DNA of 10,074 nt from Proteobacteria bacterium UBA5122 (lineage in GTDB: Bacteria; Pseudomonadota; Gammaproteobacteria; Tenderiales; Tenderiaceae). Of the stretch, positions 6,428 through 10,074 are shown piece after piece (position 1 is the first letter of the stretch; each line of letters starts with the position of its first letter). The DNA lies in contig DHYU01000066.1 of the NCBI GenBank assembly GCA_002415485.1, positions 3,606 to 13,679 of the forward strand. Reading direction: 5' to 3'. Made by a program: the position numbers and the translations under genes. Below the pieces are notes generated by a model. That model saw only the letters and a list, made by a program, of their open reading frames with translations, did not search any database and was not told the origin of the DNA.

Positions 6428-6955
6428 ATGAACGGGGTAAGTAAGACAGGTTCGATTTTCGATGCACTGGAACAATTGGGTAGTGGCAGCAGTTATGCCG
6501 CCGAGATCGGCGACATGCTGGAGCGTGCGGATATGTTCCGTGATTTCTCTCGTGCCGAAATCGATCAGTTGGCGCAATACGTTCAGGCCTTTAGTGCACC
6601 CAAGGGGGCGATGGTGCTGCGCGAAGGTAATCGCGAGAGTTATATGTTCGTGGTGGCGGAAGGCAAGCTTGATATTCTCAAGCGGCCAGCGAGTGCGGCT
6701 GAAGATAAAAAGATTGCGACGGTGCGTGCAGGCAAGACCATCGGTGAGATGTCCTTGATTGATGGCCTGCCTCATTCAGCGACGGCGATCGTTGTCGAGT
6801 CGGCTAAATTACTACTGATGACCAAACGTAATTTCGAGAGTTTTATCGAGGAGTGTCCGGAAACGGGGGTCAAGGTGCTGCGTAAGATGGCCAATCTGAT
6901 GAGTCTGCGGCTGCGGCAAACCAGCGGTATCTTGCTGGATCATTTGCAGGGTTAG
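6428..6955 (+). CDS. Stand-alone cyclic-nucleotide-binding domain protein
   Basis: The product is a 175-aa cytoplasmic protein made of one CNB domain (about residues 34-145) with helical ends and no helix-turn-helix, so it is not a Crp/Fnr-type transcription factor. The phosphate-binding cassette is IGEMSLIDGLPHSAT (105-119): Gly and Glu107 are kept, but the Arg that normally holds the cyclic phosphate (PRSAT) is His116. Binding of cAMP or cGMP may therefore be weak or changed. The C-terminal helix MANLMSLRLRQTSGILLDHL (154-173) could mediate dimer or partner contacts. GAGGGAG (6414-6420) lies 7 nt before the ATG. It stands divergently near the other CNB protein and 17 nt before the DUF2835 gene, so it probably acts as an adaptor or sensor in the same pathway (inference). 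Confidence 0.88.
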   Translation: MNGVSKTGSIFDALEQLGSGSSYAAEIGDMLERADMFRDFSRAEIDQLAQYVQAFSAPKGAMVLREGNRESYMFVVAEGKLDILKRPASAAEDKKIATVRAGKTIGEMSLIDGLPHSATAIVVESAKLLLMTKRNFESFIEECPETGVKVLRKMANLMSLRLRQTSGILLDHLQG

Positions 6956-6972
6956 TATTGGCTGAGGCTGTG

Positions 6973-7203
6973 ATGGCGAACCGCAAGCTGCGATTTTTCC
7001 TCGACATCCCTGCGCACGAATATCAAGTCTATTACATGGGTGGTGCCCGCGATGTAGTGGCTGTTTGTCATGATGGTCGTACTATCCGTTTTCCAGCCAA
7101 TCGGTTGCGGTCGGTGGTTAGTCACGATGGTGTATATGGTGAGTTTGAAATCGAATTCGACCAACAAAACCGCTTTGTCGCCTTGCGTCGTATCGGTGAT
7201 TGA
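6973..7203 (+). CDS. DUF2835 family protein
   Basis: The product is a 76-aa protein matching the small DUF2835 family of gammaproteobacteria. Characteristic stretches are FFLDIPAHEYQVYYMGGARDV (8-28), IRFPANRLRSVVSHDGVYG (37-55) and FEIEFDQQNRFVALRRI (57-73). It is probably cytoplasmic and nucleic-acid- or protein-binding in size, but no function is known. The ATG at 6973 is preferred because GAGG lies 5 nt upstream. An in-frame TTG at 6958 would add five residues (MAEAV) with no better ribosome-binding site. It follows the CNB gene closely and precedes mazG by 39 nt, so the three are likely one transcript. Confidence 0.88.
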   Translation: MANRKLRFFLDIPAHEYQVYYMGGARDVVAVCHDGRTIRFPANRLRSVVSHDGVYGEFEIEFDQQNRFVALRRIGD

Positions 7204-7242
7204 GCCTCTTTCCTTCGTTGAAAAATTTTTAAGAGTAGTCAG

Positions 7243-8079
7243 ATGAATCAGATGCAGCGCTTGCTGGAGATCATGGCGCAGCTGCGTGATCCGGAGACAG
7301 GTTGTCCCTGGGATCGGCAGCAGACCTTTCGCACGATCTTGCCCTATACCCTGGAAGAGAGTTACGAGGTGGCGGATGCGATCGAACGGGATGACATGGC
7401 CGATCTCAAAGAGGAGCTCGGTGATCTGTTGTTCCAGATTGTGTTTTATACGCAGATGGCGAAAGAAGCTGGCGAATTTACGTTTGATGACGTGGTGGCG
7501 ACGGTGTCGGATAAGTTGGTGGCGCGACACCCTCACGTGTTTGGTGATGCAGAGATCCGCACCGCCGAGGCGCAAAGTCAGGCCTGGGAACAGCACAAGG
7601 CCAAAGAGCGTGTGGCCAAGGCGCAAGACCAGCAGCGGCTGCCGAGCGTGCTCGACAATATCCCCGTGACACTGCCGGCACTGGCGCGTGCCGCCAAGTT
7701 ACAGCGCCGCGCGGCCCGGGTCGGCTTTGATTGGCCGGCTATCTATCCGGTGCTCGATAAGATCGAAGAAGAAGTGGCTGAGTTGCGCGAGGCCCTGGCG
7801 CAAGGTAGTCATCACGAGGAGATGGAACACGAGGTCGGCGACCTGATGTTTGCCTGCGTCAATCTGGCCCGCTTTGCCAGTGTTGATACCGAGCTCGCGC
7901 TGCGTGGGGTGAATCGTCGCTTTGAGACGCGCTTTAGGCGGGTCGAGGCACTGGCACATGAACATGGTGAGGTGCTGTCTGAATTGCCGCTGGCGCAGAT
8001 GGATCGCTATTGGGAACAAGCCAAACGGGAAGAGGTCCTAGCCAAGGCCAAGAAGACTGCTGCCGAGGGAGAAGAATAA
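7243..8079 (+). CDS. mazG: Nucleoside triphosphate pyrophosphohydrolase MazG
   Basis: The product is a 278-aa cytoplasmic enzyme that hydrolyses NTPs and dNTPs to monophosphates and pyrophosphate. In E. coli (263 aa) it removes abnormal nucleotides and lowers ppGpp during starvation. Two MazG repeats are visible. The first has CPWDRQQTFRTILPYTLEESYE (21-42) and KEELGDLLFQIVF (56-68), with metal ligands E38, E39, E42, E58 and D61. The second has KIEEEVAEL (173-181) and HEVGDLMFACVNLAR (196-210), with E176, E177, E197 and D200. RHPHVFGD (95-102) is also typical. The C-terminal end is a little longer and rich in Lys and Glu. AAGAG lies 7 nt before the ATG. It is followed 5 nt later by the cytochrome gene. 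Confidence 0.96.
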   Translation: MNQMQRLLEIMAQLRDPETGCPWDRQQTFRTILPYTLEESYEVADAIERDDMADLKEELGDLLFQIVFYTQMAKEAGEFTFDDVVATVSDKLVARHPHVFGDAEIRTAEAQSQAWEQHKAKERVAKAQDQQRLPSVLDNIPVTLPALARAAKLQRRAARVGFDWPAIYPVLDKIEEEVAELREALAQGSHHEEMEHEVGDLMFACVNLARFASVDTELALRGVNRRFETRFRRVEALAHEHGEVLSELPLAQMDRYWEQAKREEVLAKAKKTAAEGEE

Positions 8080-8084
8080 ACGTC

Positions 8085-9443
8085 ATGTTGTTTAAACGAA
8101 TACTAAGCTTTGCATCGCTGCTGGCGGTGTCGCTGTCGGCAGGTGCCGCCTCATTGACCAAGCTTGAAGACGTCAAGATTGATGAGCGGGCTAGCTTCAC
8201 GCTGGCCTACAGCGGCAATCAGGATGGTGAGTTGGAGCCCTGTGGTTGCAGTGTGGAAGGCAACTCCGGTGGTATCTTGCGTCAGTCGACCACACTCAAG
8301 GCCCTGCGCGCAAAGACACCCCAGATGTTTACGGTCTCCAGCGGCGGCCTCATCACCAGCATGGTGGCGCAAGATCGATTGACCGCCGAGCACATCCTCA
8401 AGGGATATGCGCACCTGGGCTACGACGCCATCGGCGTGCAATGGCAGGACCTGGCCTACGGCGATGCGTTTGTGACAGGTGATGACCTGCCCTGGTTGGC
8501 CAGCAATATGAGTGATCGATTTGCGGCGCAGCGTGTGATCGAACGCGATGGCATCAAGCTGGCAGTGTTTTCGTGGCTGGACCCCAAGGACGATCCGGTG
8601 ACGGCGATGCAGCCCGATCAGCATTCAGTGAAAAATGACACGGCTGCCTTGAAAAAGGCGCTGGAGTCCGCGCGTAAAAATGGCGCGCTGACGGTGTTGA
8701 CCACTACGCTGAGCCTGAAACGGGCACAGGCCGAACTGCCCTTGGCCGGCATTGATGTGTTGTTCATGCGCTCTGCCTATGAAGAATACGGTGAGCCGCG
8801 GTTGGTTGGCGAAACGCTGGTGTTGGAGCCGGGGTCGCGTGGCATGCGCTTGGGATATCTCCAGGTGCGGCTGAACAAGGCAGGACGCATCGATAGCTGG
8901 ACGCATCAGGCCATCTCGATGCCGCCGAGTGTTGTCGATGATGGCGCGTTGAGTGCCTGGTATACCACCTACAACGATGCAGTGCGTACCAGTTATGAAC
9001 AAAAGGTCGCCTTGCGTAAGGCGCGCGAGACAGGCCAAAGTCCATTTGTCGGTGAGGCGACATGTCAAAGCTGTCATCAGGCCGAACACAAGACATGGCA
9101 GGGGTCATTGCACAGCAATGCCTTCTATCAACTGGAACGGGTCAACAAGGCCTTTGATCCTTCGTGTATCAAATGCCATGTCGTGGGCTTCGAGACCGAG
9201 GGTGGCTTTATCGATCCGGAGTCGACACCTCAACTGATGAACGTGCAGTGTGAAAACTGCCATGGTGCGGGCCGGGCCCATGCCGAGTCGGCGGGGCGTG
9301 AGCCGCTGGCCCATAGCAGCTGGCAGCCACAGAAAATGTGTCAGCAGTGTCATGTGCCCAAGCACAGTCCTTCGTTCAAATTTGATGCCTATTGGCCACG
9401 CATTCAGCACAGCCCTGCGGCGATGCAAACCACGGCACCATGA
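8085..9443 (+). CDS. Secreted tetraheme c554-like cytochrome with an N-terminal 5'-nucleotidase-like domain
   Basis: The product is a 452-aa periplasmic protein. A signal peptide (MLFKRILSFASLLAVSLSAGAA) probably ends near residue 22. Residues 36-280 resemble a metallophosphatase/UshA-like fold, with the marker GELEPCGC (48-55) and GGILRQ (62-67) seen in multiheme cytochromes of this architecture. The C-terminal part (322-430) has four CxxCH heme sites: CQSCH 327, CIKCH 361, CENCH 389 and CQQCH 419. They are spaced as in cytochrome c554, with HKTWQGSLHSNAF (335-347) giving possible axial His ligands. It should carry electrons in respiratory nitrogen or sulfur metabolism, but the partner is unknown. 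The ATG at 8085 is chosen over an upstream in-frame ATG (8010) because only it places the signal peptide at the N-terminus. GAGGGAG lies 13 nt upstream, inside the mazG end. Confidence 0.9.
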   Translation: MLFKRILSFASLLAVSLSAGAASLTKLEDVKIDERASFTLAYSGNQDGELEPCGCSVEGNSGGILRQSTTLKALRAKTPQMFTVSSGGLITSMVAQDRLTAEHILKGYAHLGYDAIGVQWQDLAYGDAFVTGDDLPWLASNMSDRFAAQRVIERDGIKLAVFSWLDPKDDPVTAMQPDQHSVKNDTAALKKALESARKNGALTVLTTTLSLKRAQAELPLAGIDVLFMRSAYEEYGEPRLVGETLVLEPGSRGMRLGYLQVRLNKAGRIDSWTHQAISMPPSVVDDGALSAWYTTYNDAVRTSYEQKVALRKARETGQSPFVGEATCQSCHQAEHKTWQGSLHSNAFYQLERVNKAFDPSCIKCHVVGFETEGGFIDPESTPQLMNVQCENCHGAGRAHAESAGREPLAHSSWQPQKMCQQCHVPKHSPSFKFDAYWPRIQHSPAAMQTTAP

Positions 9444-9616
9444 CACATGTTTAAAAATCGGCTTGACAGTTAGCGCCGCAGATAGCATTGTTCGACGCAT
9501 GACAATTATTTGTAAAGCACGAGTATCGATGTTGCGAGCACCTAAGTGGGTGATTGCAGGCTGTGTGCGTGCTGGAGAAATAAGTTAGTCGTTTTTTTAA
9601 ACACAGGATTTTTCTC
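9444..9616 (+). other. 3' untranslated stretch between the cytochrome stop and its terminator
   Basis: There are 173 nt with no convincing ORF. The stretch contains a consensus -35-like TTGACA (9463-9468) without a good -10, and TTGTTC (9488-9493) with TGTAAA (9511-9516) at 17 bp spacing, both weak promoter candidates on the + strand. It may simply be a long 3' UTR, or hold a small RNA that ends at the terminator, or a leader for the following transporter. Confidence 0.4.
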
Positions 9617-9651
9617 AAGGCCGCAGACGTTAAACATCTGCGGCCTTTTTT
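9617..9651 (+). terminator. Strong rho-independent terminator upstream of the transporter gene
   Basis: AAGGCCGCAGA (9617-9627) pairs with TCTGCGGCCTT (9637-9647) across a 9-nt loop, and is followed by a T-run. It ends the cytochrome transcript or a small RNA, and its 3' end lies 17 nt before the next start codon. Confidence 0.93.
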
Positions 9652-9668
9652 GTTGTTGGGGTTTTGTT

Positions 9669-10074
9669 ATGTCGGTGCCACTTGCATACGTAGGGATCAT
9701 TTTTATCTGGGCGACAACGCCGCTGGCCATTCAATGGAGCAGTGCGGACGTGGGCTATTTGTTTGGTCTCGTCGGACGCATGCTGTTGGGTGTCAGTCTG
9801 TGTTTGGTGTTGTTGATGGTGATGCGCCAACGTTTTGCCTGGCACAAGGCGGCACGTGATACCTATCTAGCATCGGGTCTGGGGCTGTACGGGGCGATGT
9901 TGGCCGTCTATTGGGCGGCGCAGTTTATTCCATCGGGATTGGTGTCGGTGGTATATGGCATGTTGCCGATGGTCACGGCGGTGACTGCTGCGCTAATGCT
10001 AGGCGAACGGCTGTGGGAACCGGCCCAACTCAGTGGGATGGGGTTGGGGGGGGGAGGGGTGTTTTTGGTTTTTT
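9669..10074 (+). CDS. EamA/DMT-family transporter, N-terminal part (partial at 3' end)
   Basis: The first 135 residues of an inner-membrane exporter or permease of the drug/metabolite transporter superfamily are present. The N-terminal helix AYVGIIFIWATTPLAIQWS (6-24), the later GLVSVVYGMLPMVTAVTAAL (90-109) and LGERL (111-115) are typical of the first EamA repeat. Four or five membrane helices can be seen at about 4-20, 30-52, 67-84, 88-110 and 121-135. The complete protein would normally have about ten helices and 290 aa, so half lies outside the window. The start has GGGG 7 nt upstream, just after the terminator. The substrate cannot be told. The last 40 bases are unusually G-rich, and the reading there (SGMGLGGGGVFLVF) may contain base errors. 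Confidence 0.85.
   Translation, partial: MSVPLAYVGIIFIWATTPLAIQWSSADVGYLFGLVGRMLLGVSLCLVLLMVMRQRFAWHKAARDTYLASGLGLYGAMLAVYWAAQFIPSGLVSVVYGMLPMVTAVTAALMLGERLWEPAQLSGMGLGGGGVFLVF

Noticed and set aside
5957..6775. 272-aa - strand open frame across the DUF6763-like and CNB genes
   Set aside because: It has no recognisable motif and is antisense to two genes with good ribosome-binding sites and known domain signatures.
8010..8084. 25-residue N-terminal extension of the cytochrome from an upstream in-frame ATG
   Set aside because: It would bury the signal peptide behind a charged segment and overlap the mazG coding end; the ATG at 8085 gives a proper secretion signal.
9250..9588. 112-aa + strand open frame across the cytochrome end
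   Set aside because: It overlaps the heme-binding region in another frame, has no family features and no ribosome-binding site of note.
1..10074. Defence island, prophage, transposon or CRISPR system
   Set aside because: No integrase, transposase, terminal repeats, spacer array or phage structural gene was seen; apart from the HEPN-like gene the content is ordinary chromosomal.

Overview
The window looks like a chromosomal stretch of a gammaproteobacterium of moderate GC, probably an environmental, respiratory or lithotrophic type. Supporting signs are two LexA operators of the CTG-N10-CAG type in front of lexA, a two-subunit glycine decarboxylase (GcvPB), an E. coli-like DgkA and MazG, small proteins of the DUF2835 and DUF6763 kinds, and a tetraheme cytochrome related to c554. 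No RNA gene, insertion sequence, integrase, CRISPR array or attachment site was seen. The genus cannot be named from this sequence alone.

Left block (1-2047, + strand): the C-terminal part of gcvPB runs in from the left edge. It overlaps dgkA (diacylglycerol kinase), which is followed by a PfkB-family kinase. The block closes at a hairpin (2011-2047) that can serve both strands.

SOS block (2049-3888, - strand): a sigma70-like promoter with two LexA boxes drives lexA, an ImuA/SulA-like RecA-fold gene that overlaps lexA by ATGA, and a 187-aa protein overlapping the imuA-like end by 7 nt. That protein carries an RNRVAH motif of the HEPN RNase type. The usual partners imuB and dnaE2 are not next to it. 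This third gene is the most unusual point of the window.

Signalling block (3916-6955): a 598-aa - strand protein combines a degenerate and an intact cyclic-nucleotide-binding domain, a rhodanese domain with its cysteine loop, a long low-complexity linker, one membrane helix and an Ala/Thr/Pro-rich tail. It has its own terminator. Divergent from it are a small acidic DUF6763-like protein and a stand-alone cyclic-nucleotide-binding protein whose phosphate-binding Arg is replaced by His.

Right block (6973-10074, + strand): DUF2835 protein, mazG, and a secreted protein joining a GELEPCGC-type 5'-nucleotidase-like domain to a four-heme c554-like cytochrome. A strong terminator (9617-9651) follows. 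Only 17 nt after it starts an EamA/DMT-family transporter that leaves the window in a suspicious G-rich stretch.
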